Assembly (NCBI GenBank): GCA_023241745.1 | Contig: JALQCY010000009.1 | Location: 48,611-112,610, forward strand | DNA: 64,000 nt | Reading direction: 5' to 3' | Source of the DNA: Isoptericola peretonis | Lineage (GTDB): Bacteria; Actinomycetota; Actinomycetes; Actinomycetales; Cellulomonadaceae | Shown: positions 1 to 8,151 of the stretch, piece after piece | Position numbering within the stretch: position 1 is the stretch's first letter | Layout of the letters: every line of letters starts with the position of its first letter | Position numbers and translations under genes: made by a program | The notes under the pieces: generated by a model | What the model saw: only the letters and a program-made list of their open reading frames with translations | Databases searched by the model: none | What the model was told of the DNA's origin: nothing

Positions 1-144
1 CCCCCCGTCACCACCGACGGGCACCCCAACCGCGTCGGCGGCTTCGGGATGCAGATCGTGGAGCGGCTGGCGGACTGGGGATGGCGGCCCGCCGGGTCGG
101 GCAAGCTGGTCTGGGCCAAGCTGCACGCGACGACCGTCGGCTGA
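1..144 (+). CDS. Anti-sigma factor-type serine kinase (HATPase), C-terminal end only
   Basis: The first 47 codons are open from the window edge to TGA at 142-144. The peptide contains GGFGMQIVERLADWGW followed by KLVWAKL. This matches the last glycine-rich (G2-like) box and final strand of the GHKL ATPase fold in RsbW/SpoIIAB-type anti-sigma kinases (for example GxGLxIVxxLAD...VWxxL). Such proteins bind a sigma factor or phosphorylate a STAS antagonist. A STAS protein lies 600 bases downstream, which fits a partner-switching pair, although a leftward gene separates them. The start and the N box are outside the window, so the target cannot be judged. Confidence 0.7.
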   Translation, partial: PPVTTDGHPNRVGGFGMQIVERLADWGWRPAGSGKLVWAKLHATTVG

Positions 145-145
145 G

Positions 146-215
146 CTGCCTTCGAGAACGGGATCGATCGCGTGATGCGGGCCGATGCCGCGACCCAGCC
201 CGTTCTCGAAGGCAG
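146..215. terminator. Long perfect hairpin between convergent genes
   Basis: Bases 146-162 (ctgccttcgagaacggg) are the exact reverse complement of 199-215, a 17-bp perfect stem with a 36-base loop. It begins 2 bases after the kinase stop and ends 7 bases before the stop of the leftward DUF3151 gene, so it can serve both as a bidirectional terminator. No U-tract follows, as is usual in high-GC actinobacteria. Confidence 0.8.
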
Positions 216-221
216 GCCGGG

Positions 222-671
222 TCAGTCGCGGAGGGCCCGGACCGCGTCGAGGGACGTGCCGGAGTCGCGGAGGAACGCCTCGCACCGCTCGGCCTCGTCG
301 GTCTCGCCGATCTGCCCGGCCGCCGTGGCGAGGGCCCCGAGCGCCCGCAGGAAGCCCTGGTTCGGCACGTGGTCGGCGGGGATCGGTCCCTTGCCGCGCC
401 AGCCGGCGCGGCGCAGCGCGTCCAGCCCGCGGTGGTAGCCCGTGCGTGCGTACGCGTACGCCGTCACGGACCGCGCGGCGCTCGGCTCGGCGCCGCCGCC
501 GTCGAGGGTGAGCTCCGCCAGCACGGCCCAGGCCAGGGAGGACGCGGGGTGGTCCGCGGCGAGGCGAGCCGGATCCTCGCCGGTGTCCAGGCCGTCGCGC
601 ACCTGGGGGTGGTCGTCGGGCAGGAGGGTCGGGGGCGGGCCGGCGAGGAGGTCGTCCACGGAGGAGGTCAT
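222..671 (-). CDS. DUF3151 family protein
   Basis: This 149-residue leftward protein begins MTSSVDDLLAGPPPTLLP and contains LAWAVLAEL, a YAYARTGYHRGLDALRRAGWRG stretch (split here by the length rule as YAYARTGYHRGLD and ALRRAGWRG) and a VPNQGFLRALGAL segment. These are characteristic of the actinobacterial DUF3151 family, whose function is unknown. It is soluble with no signal peptide or membrane segment. An upstream in-frame ATG at 680 would add MGC; neither start has a strong Shine-Dalgarno sequence, and AGGACAGGG lies 5 bases upstream of the 680 ATG. The gene converges on the partial kinase and diverges from the STAS gene. Confidence 0.8.
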   Translation of the reverse strand: MTSSVDDLLAGPPPTLLPDDHPQVRDGLDTGEDPARLAADHPASSLAWAVLAELTLDGGGAEPSAARSVTAYAYARTGYHRGLDALRRAGWRGKGPIPADHVPNQGFLRALGALATAAGQIGETDEAERCEAFLRDSGTSLDAVRALRD

Positions 672-735
672 GCACCCCATTCTGGCCCTGTCCTCGCGGG
701 CGGTGCCTCGACCGTCGCCGCGGGCCTGTCGCGGG

Positions 736-747
736 TACGCTCGGCAC
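736..747 (+). promoter_or_regulatory. Predicted leaderless promoter of the STAS gene
   Basis: TACGCT at 736-741 fits TANNNT. Only six bases separate it from the ATG at 748, so transcription would start at or next to the start codon. There is no Shine-Dalgarno sequence, which supports leaderless translation. Confidence 0.55.
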
Positions 748-1110
748 ATGATCGAGATCGCGACGTCATCGACGACGACGACGCTCGTGATCGCCGGTGA
801 CCTCGACCTCGCGGAGCGCGACCAGTTCCCGGAGATCGCCACCCGGGTGGTCGGGCTGCGGCGGCAGCTGCTGGTGATCGACATGTGTCGCGTCACGTTC
901 ATGGACTCGACCGGCGCCGCCTTCCTCATCTCGCTCGCCGACTCCGGTCGCAAGCGTGGCGGCGCCACCGTGCTGCGCGGGGCGGACGAGCGCGACCTCT
1001 TCGTCCTCGAGGTCTGCGGTGCGCTCGACCTGTTCCGCATCGACCGGGACCACCGGTGCGAGTCCGCGCCGGCGCCGTCCGCCCCCACCGCGCACCACCC
1101 GGGCGGCTGA
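748..1110 (+). CDS. STAS-domain anti-sigma factor antagonist
   Basis: The 120-residue protein is a single STAS domain of the SpoIIAA/RsbV type. The hallmark [10 protein letters not shown] includes Ser54, the residue phosphorylated by an RsbW-type kinase in this family. When unphosphorylated it would bind the anti-sigma kinase and release a sigma factor. The last 20 residues ([19 protein letters not shown]) are low-complexity tail. A cognate kinase may be the partial gene at the left edge. ATG 748 is chosen because a -10 box ends 6 bases upstream; the longer open frame upstream runs antisense to DUF3151. purA follows 145 bases downstream under its own -10 box. Confidence 0.85.
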   Translation: MIEIATSSTTTTLVIAGDLDLAERDQFPEIATRVVGLRRQLLVIDMCRVTFMDSTGAAFLISLADSGRKRGGATVLRGADERDLFVLEVCGALDLFRIDRDHRCESAPAPSAPTAHHPGG

Positions 1111-1169
1111 GCCCGCGGAAGGTGGTCCGGGTCTCGCCCGGCTCGACCGGCGGCCAGGTCACGGGCGGG

Positions 1170-1255
1170 TAAACTCGGGCCCGGCCCGGCCGAGGAGGCC
1201 CGCCCGCTCGGGTGCGTGGGTGACATGCCGGGCCTCGTCGACGCGAGGAGATTTC
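1170..1255 (+). promoter_or_regulatory. purA promoter -10 and leader
   Basis: TAAACT at 1170-1175 is a good -10 box, in the context GGTAAACT that resembles GGTAGACT before purS and purL. A leader of about 75 bases follows. A Shine-Dalgarno sequence, cgaggag, lies at 1244-1250, five bases before ATG 1256. I see no convincing -35. Confidence 0.5.
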
Positions 1256-2548
1256 ATGCCAGCCGTGGTGCTCGTCGGTGCCCAGTGGGGCGATGAGGGC
1301 AAGGGGAAGGCCACGGACCTGCTCGGGTCCCGGGTCGACTACGTCGTGAAGTTCAACGGCGGCAACAACGCGGGTCACACCGTCGTCATCGGCGACGAGA
1401 AGTACGCGTTGCACCTGCTGCCGTCCGGCATCCTGTCGCCCGGCGTCGTCCCGGTGATCGGCAACGGCGTGGTCGTGGACATCGACGTGCTGTTCGAGGA
1501 GCTCGACGCCCTCATCGAGCGAGGCGTGGACGTCTCCCGCCTGCTGGTCTCGAGCCAGGCGCACGTCATCGCCGGGTACCACCGCACGCTCGACAAGGTC
1601 ACCGAGCGCTTCCTCGGCAAGCGCCGCATCGGCACCACGGGGCGCGGCATCGGGCCGGCGTACGCCGACAAGATCAACCGCGTCGGCATCCGCATCGCCG
1701 ACCTGTTCGACCCCAAGATCCTGCGGGAGAAGGTCGAGGGCTCCCTCGACCAGAAGAACCACCTGCTGGTGAAGGTCTACAACCGCCGCGCGGTCGAGAT
1801 CGACGAGACGGTGGACGAGCTCCTCGCCCATGCCGAGCGGCTGCGCCCGATGGTCGCGAACACCCCGCTGGTGCTGAACCAGGCGCTCGACGCCGGCAAG
1901 AACGTGCTGTTCGAGGCCGGCCAGGCCACCATGCTCGACATCGACCACGGCACCTACCCGTTCGTCACGTCGTCGAGCGCGACCGCTGGCGGCGCGGTGA
2001 CCGGCTCGGGCATCGGGCCCACCCGCGTGGACTCCGTCATCGGCGTCATCAAGGCGTACACGACGCGCGTGGGAGAGGGCCCGTTCCCCACCGAGCTCTT
2101 CGACGACATGGGCGAGTACCTGCTGAAGACGGGCGGCGAGTACGGCGTCACCACGGGCCGCGCGCGCCGCTGCGGCTGGTACGACTCCGTCATCGCGCGC
2201 TACGCGGCGCGCATCAACGGCCTCACCGACCTCGTGGTCACCAAGCTGGACGTGCTCACCGGCCTGGAGAAGGTGCCGGTCTGCGTGGCGTACGACGTGG
2301 ACGGCACCCGCTACGACGAGATGCCGGACGACCAGTCGGCGTTCCACCACGCCAAGCCGATCTACGAGGAGATGCCCGGCTGGTGGGAGGACATCTCCAC
2401 CGCCCGCAGCATCGAGGACCTGCCGGCCAACGCCCAGGCGTACCTCGCGCGGCTCGAGGAGCTGTCGGGCTGCCGCATCTCCGCGGTGGGCGTGGGCCCG
2501 CGCCGCGACGAGATCATCCCGGTGCACGACCTGATCCACGCGCGCTGA
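1256..2548 (+). CDS. purA: Adenylosuccinate synthetase
   Basis: This 430-residue enzyme condenses IMP with aspartate using GTP to form adenylosuccinate, the first committed step from IMP to AMP. The N-terminal WGDEGKGK P-loop (residues 11-18) carries the catalytic Asp, and [10 protein letters not shown] follows with the catalytic His. [10 protein letters not shown], the SSSATAGGA region and [12 protein letters not shown] are further family signatures. Length is normal for the bacterial enzyme. The GTG of the next gene lies one base after the purA stop, so the two are probably translationally coupled. Confidence 0.98.
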   Translation: MPAVVLVGAQWGDEGKGKATDLLGSRVDYVVKFNGGNNAGHTVVIGDEKYALHLLPSGILSPGVVPVIGNGVVVDIDVLFEELDALIERGVDVSRLLVSSQAHVIAGYHRTLDKVTERFLGKRRIGTTGRGIGPAYADKINRVGIRIADLFDPKILREKVEGSLDQKNHLLVKVYNRRAVEIDETVDELLAHAERLRPMVANTPLVLNQALDAGKNVLFEAGQATMLDIDHGTYPFVTSSSATAGGAVTGSGIGPTRVDSVIGVIKAYTTRVGEGPFPTELFDDMGEYLLKTGGEYGVTTGRARRCGWYDSVIARYAARINGLTDLVVTKLDVLTGLEKVPVCVAYDVDGTRYDEMPDDQSAFHHAKPIYEEMPGWWEDISTARSIEDLPANAQAYLARLEELSGCRISAVGVGPRRDEIIPVHDLIHAR

Positions 2549-2549
2549 C

Positions 2550-3287
2550 GTGACGGCCCCCGCCCCCGTGGAGGCGACCTCCGACGTCGTGGCGGCGCTC
2601 GCCCCGACGGGGGTGCTGCGCGCGGTGATCAACCTGGGCAACCCGGTGCTGGCGCAGGGGACGCCCGACGCGCCGTCCGGCGTCACGGTCGACCTCGCCC
2701 GCGAGGTGGCGCGCCGGCTCGGGGTGCCCGCCCGGCTGGAGTGCGTGGACGCCGCGCGGCTGTCGTTCGCGGCCGTCACCGAGGGGCGGGTCGACGTCGG
2801 GTTCCTCGCCGTCGAGCCGGAACGTGCCGCGCAGGTCGCGTTCACCGAGCCGTACGTGCTCATCGAGGGCGTGTTCGCCGTCCCCGACGGCTCGGCGGTG
2901 CGCACGGCCGACGACGTCGACCGGCCGGGCGTGCGGGTCGGGGTGAAGCAGGGCTCGGCGTACGACCTGTACCTCAGCCGCACCCTGACCCAGGCCGAGG
3001 TGGTGCGCGGGGCCGACGGCACGGTCGCGTTCGAGGAGCACGGCCTGGAGGTGGCGGCCGGCATCCGGCAGCCGCTGACCCGGTACGTGGCGGAGCACCC
3101 GGGGCTCCGCGTCGTCGAGCCGCGGTTCACCGAGATCCGGCAGGCCGTCGCCACGGGCCGGGACCGCGACCCGGACGCCGTCGCGTGGCTGCGCGACCTC
3201 GTCGCCGGGCTGACCGCGGACGGCTTCGTCGCGGCGTCCCTCGCCCGCTCCGGGCAGGACGCGACCGTCCCCTCGCCGGAGGCCTAG
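2550..3287 (+). CDS. Family 3 solute-binding-like protein without signal peptide
   Basis: The 245-residue protein has the bacterial extracellular solute-binding family 3 fold signature: GVTVDLAREVARRLGV near residue 50, a VDVGFLAVEPERA stretch, FTEPYVLIEG, then GVRVGVKQGSAYDLYL. Such proteins bind amino acids or similar small molecules. However, it begins VTAPAPVEATSDVV, with no hydrophobic leader or lipobox, so it should stay in the cytoplasm. No ABC permease or ATPase is adjacent. The GTG start overlaps the purA end region (TGACGTGA). It might act as a cytosolic ligand sensor or carrier, or be a degenerate transporter component. The stop overlaps the stop of the convergent SnoaL gene by 4 bases. 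Confidence 0.8.
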   Translation: MTAPAPVEATSDVVAALAPTGVLRAVINLGNPVLAQGTPDAPSGVTVDLAREVARRLGVPARLECVDAARLSFAAVTEGRVDVGFLAVEPERAAQVAFTEPYVLIEGVFAVPDGSAVRTADDVDRPGVRVGVKQGSAYDLYLSRTLTQAEVVRGADGTVAFEEHGLEVAAGIRQPLTRYVAEHPGLRVVEPRFTEIRQAVATGRDRDPDAVAWLRDLVAGLTADGFVAASLARSGQDATVPSPEA

Positions 3288-3655
3288 CCCCGGCCCTGCG
3301 CCGGCGGCTCGGCGACCTCGTCCGCCCACACCTCCACGACCTCGTGGAGCAGGCCGTCGGGGCCGGCGGTCGCGAACGTCGCGACGTGGTAGACGTCGCC
3401 GCTCGCGCCGGTCGCGTCGCTCACTCGGGCGCGCAGCACGCCGCGGTCGCCCGCGTCCACGACGTCCTCGTGCTCGAACCTCCACGAGCCCGGGTAGTCG
3501 CGGTTGAGCGCCACGAAGGAGTCGCGGTCGAACGTCTCTCCGGTGTGCACGTAGCGGGCCCGGAAGTCCGGCGCGAGCAGGGCGGACAGCCCGTCCCAGT
3601 CCTGCGCGTCGATGCGGTCGGAGAACCTGAGCAGCAGCCGCGCGGCGGTGGTCAT
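3284..3655 (-). CDS. SnoaL/NTF2-like protein
   Basis: This 123-residue leftward protein has the pattern of small NTF2-fold proteins: an N-terminal helix with FSDRIDAQDWDGLSALLAPDF, then RDSFVALNRDYPGSWRFEHED and alternating strands ending VVEVWADE. NTF2-like cavities serve as enzymes (isomerase, cyclase, dehydratase) or binding domains, and the family alone does not fix a function. ATG 3655 gives MTTAARLLLRF; an in-frame ATG at 3667 would add MLDR. It is divergent from purD, whose promoter starts 50 bases away. Confidence 0.7.
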   Translation of the reverse strand: MTTAARLLLRFSDRIDAQDWDGLSALLAPDFRARYVHTGETFDRDSFVALNRDYPGSWRFEHEDVVDAGDRGVLRARVSDATGASGDVYHVATFATAGPDGLLHEVVEVWADEVAEPPAQGRG

Positions 3656-3702
3656 GCGGTCCAGCATGGCGGTCGCCACCGACGCCGGGCGGCGCGGCCT
3701 CC

Positions 3703-3716
3703 TACACTGGTCGCCC
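3703..3716 (+). promoter_or_regulatory. Predicted leaderless purD promoter
   Basis: TACACT at 3703-3708 is followed after eight bases by GTG 3717. A transcript would start at or within two bases of the start codon, and no Shine-Dalgarno sequence is present. Confidence 0.6.
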
Positions 3717-5000
3717 GTGAAGATCCTCGTCGTCGGGACCGGTGCCCGCGAGCACGCCATCGTCCACGCCCTCGCCTCCGAGGAGCCGGCTCACGAGCTG
3801 CACGCCGCTCCCGGCAACCCGGGCATGGCCGCGCAGGCAGCGCTGCACCCGGTGGACGCGAACGACGGCCGCGCCGTCGCCGCCCTCGCCCGGACCCTCG
3901 ACGTCGACCTGGTCGTCGTGGGGCCCGAGGCCCCGCTGGTGGCCGGCGTGGCCGACGCCGTGCGCGAGGCCGGGATCGCCTGCTTCGGCCCGTCCGGCGA
4001 GGCGGCCCGACTGGAGGGCTCCAAGGCGTTCGCCAAGGACGTCATGGCCGCCGCCAACGTCCCGACCGCGATGGCGCACGTGTGCACCACCGTCGAGCAG
4101 GTCGCCGACGCGCTCGACGCGTTCGGCGCCCCGTACGTCGTCAAGGACGACGGCCTCGCCGCCGGCAAGGGCGTCGTCGTGACGTCCGACCGGGACGCCG
4201 CACTCGCCCACGCCCGCGAGGCGCTCGAGGCGCGCGGCGACGACGGACGCGTGGTGGTCGAGGAGTACCTCGACGGCCCCGAGGTGTCGCTGTTCTGCCT
4301 GTGCGACGGCGCCACGGTGGTGCCGATGGTGCCCGCTCAGGACTTCAAGCGCGTGGGCGACGACGACGCCGGCCCCAACACGGGCGGCATGGGCGCCTAC
4401 ACGCCGCTCGACTGGGCGCCGTCGGACCTGGTGACCGAGGTGGTCGACCGGATCGCCCAGCCCACCGTGGACGAGATGGCCCGCCGCGGCACCCCGTTCT
4501 CCGGCGTGCTGTACGTGGGGCTGGCGCTGACCAGCCGCGGCACCCGCGTGGTCGAGTTCAACGCCCGCTTCGGCGACCCCGAGATCCAGGCCGTGCTCGC
4601 GCGGCTGCGCACCCCGCTGTCGGGCGTGCTGCTCGCGTCGGCCACCGGCCGCCTGGACGGCATCGAGCCGCTGCGCTGGTCGGACGACGCCGTGGTCAAC
4701 GTGGTCGTCGCCTCCCAGGGCTACCCGGAGTCGCCGCGCAAGGGTGACCCGATCACCGGCATCGAGGACGCCGGGGCGCTGGACGACGTGCACGTGCTGC
4801 ACGCCGGCACCGCGCTGGCCGACGACGGCGCCCTGGTCTCCGCGGGTGGGCGCGTGCTGTCCGTCGTGGGCCGCGGCGCGGACCTCGCCGCCGCCCGCGC
4901 CGCGTCGTACGCCGGCGTCGCCCGCATCGCGCTGGACGGTTCGCACCACCGCAGCGACATCGCGCTGAAGGCCGAGCGCGGCGAGGTCGCCGTCCCCTGA
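3717..5000 (+). CDS. purD: Phosphoribosylamine-glycine ligase (GAR synthetase)
   Basis: The 427-residue ATP-grasp enzyme joins phosphoribosylamine to glycine, the second step of IMP synthesis. It begins VKILVVGTGAREHAIVHAL, the GARS N domain. It continues with VVVGPEAPLVAG, the ATP-grasp elements YVVKDDGLAAGKGVVV and VVEEYLDGPEVSLF, the loop GPNTGGMGAY, and FNARFGDPEIQAVL, which carries metal ligands. Length is typical. The GTG start is set by the family N terminus and by the adjacent -10 box; upstream in-frame codons belong to the promoter and to the antisense SnoaL gene. A hairpin follows the stop. Confidence 0.98.
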   Translation: MKILVVGTGAREHAIVHALASEEPAHELHAAPGNPGMAAQAALHPVDANDGRAVAALARTLDVDLVVVGPEAPLVAGVADAVREAGIACFGPSGEAARLEGSKAFAKDVMAAANVPTAMAHVCTTVEQVADALDAFGAPYVVKDDGLAAGKGVVVTSDRDAALAHAREALEARGDDGRVVVEEYLDGPEVSLFCLCDGATVVPMVPAQDFKRVGDDDAGPNTGGMGAYTPLDWAPSDLVTEVVDRIAQPTVDEMARRGTPFSGVLYVGLALTSRGTRVVEFNARFGDPEIQAVLARLRTPLSGVLLASATGRLDGIEPLRWSDDAVVNVVVASQGYPESPRKGDPITGIEDAGALDDVHVLHAGTALADDGALVSAGGRVLSVVGRGADLAAARAASYAGVARIALDGSHHRSDIALKAERGEVAVP

Positions 5001-5028
5001 GGCTCGGGTTCGGCACGAGCGTCCCTGT

Positions 5029-5059
5029 CGGTCAGGGCTCAGGGACTGAATCCTGACCG
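5029..5059 (+). terminator. Hairpin after purD
   Basis: cggtcagg (5029-5036) pairs perfectly with cctgaccg (5052-5059) across a 15-base loop, 29 bases after the purD stop. An overlapping ccctg/caggg stem gives an alternative fold. It lies between purD and the purC promoter, so purC is probably a separate transcript. Confidence 0.55.
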
Positions 5060-5094
5060 GTGGAGACGCTCGACGGCGCCCGTCGAGGCGATGA

Positions 5095-5107
5095 GAGACT
5101 GGGCGCC
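5095..5107 (+). promoter_or_regulatory. Possible leaderless purC promoter
   Basis: GAGACT at 5095-5100 is a weak match to TANNNT but sits seven bases before GTG 5108, the same geometry as purD. There is no Shine-Dalgarno sequence before that GTG. Confidence 0.4.
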
Positions 5108-6079
5108 GTGACCGACACGCGCGACGCCGACCAGCCCGACGCCTTCGCCGGGGGACCGCTCGACCTGCCGGGATGGCGGCACGTCTACTCGGGCAAGGTC
5201 CGTGACCTGTACGAGCCGGATCTCCCGACCCTGGGCGGCGTGCACCCGCTGGGCGACGTCGTCCTCGTCGTCGCGTCGGACCGCATCTCCGCGTACGACC
5301 ACGTGCTGAGCACCCCCATCCCCGACAAGGGCGTGGTGCTCACCCAGCTCAGCCTGTGGTGGTTCGACCAGCTCGCGGACGTCGTCGACAACCACGTGGT
5401 GTCCACCGAGGCGAGCGCCGAGCCCGGCGACGGCCTCGTGCCCGACGTCGTCGCCGGTCGCGCGATGATCTGCCGCCGGCTCGAGATGTTCCCCGTCGAG
5501 TGCGTGGCCCGCGGCTACCTCACCGGCTCCGGCCTGGCCGAGTACCGCGCGTCCGGCGAGGTCACGGGGATCCCGCTGCCGGCCGGGCTGGTCGACGGGT
5601 CCAGGCTCCCCGAGGCGATCTTCACGCCCGCCACCAAGGCCGAGGTGGGGGAGCACGACGAGAACGTGCCGTTCGAGGAGGTGGCGCGCCGGATCGGCGA
5701 CGACGCCGCGGTGCGGCTGCGGGACCTCACGCTCGCCGTCTACTCCCGCGCGGAGCAGATCGCGCGCGAGCGCGGCGTGATCCTCGCGGACACCAAGCTG
5801 GAGTTCGGGGTCGACCCGGCGACGGGGGCCACGGTGCTCGGCGACGAGGTGCTCACGCCGGACTCCTCGCGGTTCTGGCCGGCGGACGAGTGGGAGCCGG
5901 GCCGCTCCCAGCCGAGCTTCGACAAGCAGGTCGTGCGCGACTGGCTCACGTCCCCTGCCTCCGGCTGGGACCGTGCGTCCGACGTGCCGCCGCCCGCGCT
6001 GCCGGCCGAGGTCGTCGAGCGCACCCGCGACCGCTACCTCGAGGCGTACGAGCGGCTGACGGGGGAGCTCCTGAGCTGA
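5108..6079 (+). CDS. purC: SAICAR synthetase
   Basis: This 323-residue enzyme ligates aspartate to CAIR with ATP (step 8 of IMP synthesis). Family motifs are HVYSGKVRDLYE near residue 30, ASDRISAYDHVL, IPDKGVVLTQLSLWWF, VECVARGYLTGSG, LPEAIFTPATKAE, LADTKLEFG and FWPADEW...PSFDKQVVRDWL. It is of the long (about 300 residue) type found in actinobacteria and fungi rather than the 240-residue E. coli type. GTG 5108 gives VTDTRDADQPDAF before the conserved core and is preferred over an in-frame upstream start because of the promoter position. Confidence 0.97.
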   Translation: MTDTRDADQPDAFAGGPLDLPGWRHVYSGKVRDLYEPDLPTLGGVHPLGDVVLVVASDRISAYDHVLSTPIPDKGVVLTQLSLWWFDQLADVVDNHVVSTEASAEPGDGLVPDVVAGRAMICRRLEMFPVECVARGYLTGSGLAEYRASGEVTGIPLPAGLVDGSRLPEAIFTPATKAEVGEHDENVPFEEVARRIGDDAAVRLRDLTLAVYSRAEQIARERGVILADTKLEFGVDPATGATVLGDEVLTPDSSRFWPADEWEPGRSQPSFDKQVVRDWLTSPASGWDRASDVPPPALPAEVVERTRDRYLEAYERLTGELLS

Positions 6080-6107
6080 GGCGCCCCCGCCGCCGTGGGA
6101 CGTCCGG

Positions 6108-6923
6108 TCAGAGCCCGCTGTCCGCGACGCTGCCCGTGAGGGGCGAGAGGTCGGCGTGCTCCGCCCAGCACGAGATCTGGCGGTCGCCGATCAGCCACGA
6201 GCGGGCGGTCGGGTAGAAGTAGCCCATGCTCAGGGTGGACGAGTCGTACTCGGTGCCGACGTACTCGGCGAACGCGTCGTAGCAGAACTCCTCCGCCCTC
6301 GTCTCGACCTCCGCGAGGCCGGGGTACGAGGCCTCGGTCAGCTCACGCACCCCCACGACCTCGGCGTCGTGCGGGTCGGCGCAGTCGAGGTGCTCGACGT
6401 TCCGCACGTCGGTGAGGTCCTCGGGGACGGCGATGCAGTCGCTGATCTCCAGCGTCATGCCGGCCCCGGCGCGGGCTTCCTCGGCGCCCTCGGCGAAGCC
6501 CTCCCGGAACTCGTCGCTGCTGGCGGCGAACGCGACGAGAAGGATCACGAGGGTCCAGGCGATCGTGCTCAGCGCGCCGAGCACGATGCCCGCGATCGCC
6601 ATGCCGCGGCCCGACCGGGCCGGGTCGTTGGTCCGCACGACGCCGGCGATCCCGAGGCCCAGGGGGATCAGCGCGAGCCCGAGCACCCCCGTGACGAGAG
6701 CCGCGACCGACATGCCGTCGGTCCTGCGGGGCGGCGCGTACCCGTAGCCGGGCTGGCCGGCGTAGGGCGGCTGCGGGGAATACGGGGCGTCCTGCGTGTA
6801 CGGCGTCGGCGGCGCGGGCGGGACCTGCGGGCCGCCGGGCACCGCGCCGCTCGAGCCGGCGTCGGGCGCCGCGTAGGGGTCGGGGGTGCTGTCGCCCGTG
6901 GGCGGAGGGGTGGGTGCGGACAT
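6108..6923 (-). CDS. DUF4190 membrane protein with septum-formation-like domain
   Basis: The 271-residue protein has a Pro/Tyr/Gly-rich cytoplasmic N terminus (to about residue 70) with several PPYAG/GYGYAPP-type repeats. Two membrane segments of the DUF4190 type follow (MSVAALVTGVLGLALIPLGLG, here residues 72-92 described without the full run, and the MAIAGIVLGALSTIAW segment). The extracytoplasmic C-terminal domain has DCIAVPEDL, HLDCADPHDAEVVGV and FCYDAFAEYVG, and paired cysteines as in the Septum_form (PF13845) family. Its role is unknown. ATG 6923 has a good Shine-Dalgarno (gaggaag), and TAGCCT about 80 bases upstream is a candidate -10, divergent from the purS promoter. Confidence 0.75.
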   Translation of the reverse strand: MSAPTPPPTGDSTPDPYAAPDAGSSGAVPGGPQVPPAPPTPYTQDAPYSPQPPYAGQPGYGYAPPRRTDGMSVAALVTGVLGLALIPLGLGIAGVVRTNDPARSGRGMAIAGIVLGALSTIAWTLVILLVAFAASSDEFREGFAEGAEEARAGAGMTLEISDCIAVPEDLTDVRNVEHLDCADPHDAEVVGVRELTEASYPGLAEVETRAEEFCYDAFAEYVGTEYDSSTLSMGYFYPTARSWLIGDRQISCWAEHADLSPLTGSVADSGL

Positions 6924-7019
6924 GCTTCCTCTGCGGGAGTGCGGTCGTGAGGTGGGGCGGGTCGTCGGCGTCGTCGTGCGACGGTGTCCCGCGGCGTCCG
7001 AAGGCTAGCGCGCCGAGGG

Positions 7020-7144
7020 TAGACTCGTCGCGGAATCCCGCCGTCGTGCTCCCGCCCCCACGCGCGCGCCCCCGCGGCGCCGCCCGTGCCGGGATCCCGG
7101 AGCGGCGGCCGTCTGACTACCCGGTCACGATCCAAGGAGCACCC
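7020..7144 (+). promoter_or_regulatory. purS-purQ promoter and long leader
   Basis: TAGACT at 7020-7025 is preceded by GG, the same GGTAGACT as before purL. The leader runs about 110 bases to GTG 7145, with Shine-Dalgarno aaggag at 7134-7139. It contains the palindrome ccgggatcccgg (7089-7100) and acccggtcacgat (7119-7131), which resembles acccggtccgat in the purL leader. Confidence 0.55.
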
Positions 7145-7432
7145 GTGGGACGCGTCGTCGTCGAGGTCATGCCGAAGCCCGAGATCCTGGACCCCCAGGG
7201 GAAGGCCGTCGTCGGGGCGCTGCCCCGCCTCGGCTTCACCCAGTTCAGCGGGGTGCGCCAGGGCAAGCGGTTCGAGCTCGAGGTGGAAGGCGAGGTGACC
7301 GCCGAGGTGCTCGCCGCCGCCCAGGAGGCTGCCGTGACGCTGCTGTCGAACCCGGTCATCGAGGACGTCGTGCGCGTCGCGGACGCCGCGACCGACGCCG
7401 CGGGGACGATCACCGCCGAGGGCGTGGCCTGA
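7145..7432 (+). CDS. purS: Phosphoribosylformylglycinamidine synthase, PurS subunit
   Basis: This 95-residue protein is the small structural subunit that bridges PurL and PurQ and helps channel ammonia in the three-part FGAM synthase. It starts [20 protein letters not shown], and [19 protein letters not shown] is a family signature. The last 15 residues form an Ala/Asp-rich extension. GTG 7145 is set by aaggag six bases upstream. The stop overlaps the purQ ATG (TGATG), indicating translational coupling. The large subunit purL is not adjacent but 54 kb to the right. Confidence 0.95.
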   Translation: MGRVVVEVMPKPEILDPQGKAVVGALPRLGFTQFSGVRQGKRFELEVEGEVTAEVLAAAQEAAVTLLSNPVIEDVVRVADAATDAAGTITAEGVA

Positions 7433-8151
7433 TGACCGCCGGCACCCTCGACACCGCGCGGATCGGCGTCGTCACGTTCCCCGGCACCCTCGACGACCGT
7501 GACGCCGCGCGCGCCGTCCGGCTCGCGGGCGGCGAGCCCGTGTCGCTCTGGCACGCCGACGGCGACCTGCACGGCGTGGACGCCGTGGTCCTGCCCGGCG
7601 GGTTCTCGTACGGCGACTACCTGCGCGCCGGCGCCATCTCGCGGTTCGCCCCCGCGATGGACGCCGTCGTGGACGCCGCGAAGGGCGGGATGCCGGTGCT
7701 CGGCATCTGCAACGGCTTCCAGGTGCTGACCGAGGCCCACCTGCTGCCCGGCTCGATGGTGAAGAACGACCACCTGCACTTCGTGTGCCGCGAGCAGGTG
7801 CTCGCGGTGGAGAACACGTCGACGGCGTGGACCAACCGGTACGCGCCCGGCCAGCGGATCACCATCCCGCTGAAGAACCAGGACGGCCAGTTCGTGGCCG
7901 ACGACCGCACCCTCGACGAGCTCGAGGGCGAGGGGCGGGTCGTGTTCCGCTACCAGGGCTGGAACCCGAACGGCTCGCGTCGCGACATCGCGGGCATCTC
8001 CAACGCGCGCGGCAACGTGGTCGGCCTCATGCCGCACCCCGAGCACGCCGTCGAGGCCGGCTTCGGCCCGGACGGCGAGGACGGCCCTCGCTCCGGCACG
8101 GACGGGCTCGGCTTCTTCACGTCGGTCCTGGCCTCGCTCGTCCGGGCATGA
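7432..8151 (+). CDS. purQ: Phosphoribosylformylglycinamidine synthase, PurQ glutaminase subunit
   Basis: The 239-residue class I glutamine amidotransferase supplies ammonia from glutamine to PurL for FGAM formation. [19 protein letters not shown] opens the fold. The oxyanion strand [18 protein letters not shown] precedes VLGICNGFQ with the nucleophile Cys93, and the catalytic His is in [10 protein letters not shown]. Length is as expected. It overlaps purS by one base and the downstream acetyltransferase by four (ATGA), so the three form one transcript. Confidence 0.97.
   Translation: MTAGTLDTARIGVVTFPGTLDDRDAARAVRLAGGEPVSLWHADGDLHGVDAVVLPGGFSYGDYLRAGAISRFAPAMDAVVDAAKGGMPVLGICNGFQVLTEAHLLPGSMVKNDHLHFVCREQVLAVENTSTAWTNRYAPGQRITIPLKNQDGQFVADDRTLDELEGEGRVVFRYQGWNPNGSRRDIAGISNARGNVVGLMPHPEHAVEAGFGPDGEDGPRSGTDGLGFFTSVLASLVRA

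Noticed and set aside
926-3154. A 742-codon minus-strand frame over purA
   Set aside because: It mirrors the purA coding frame and shows only low-complexity composition.
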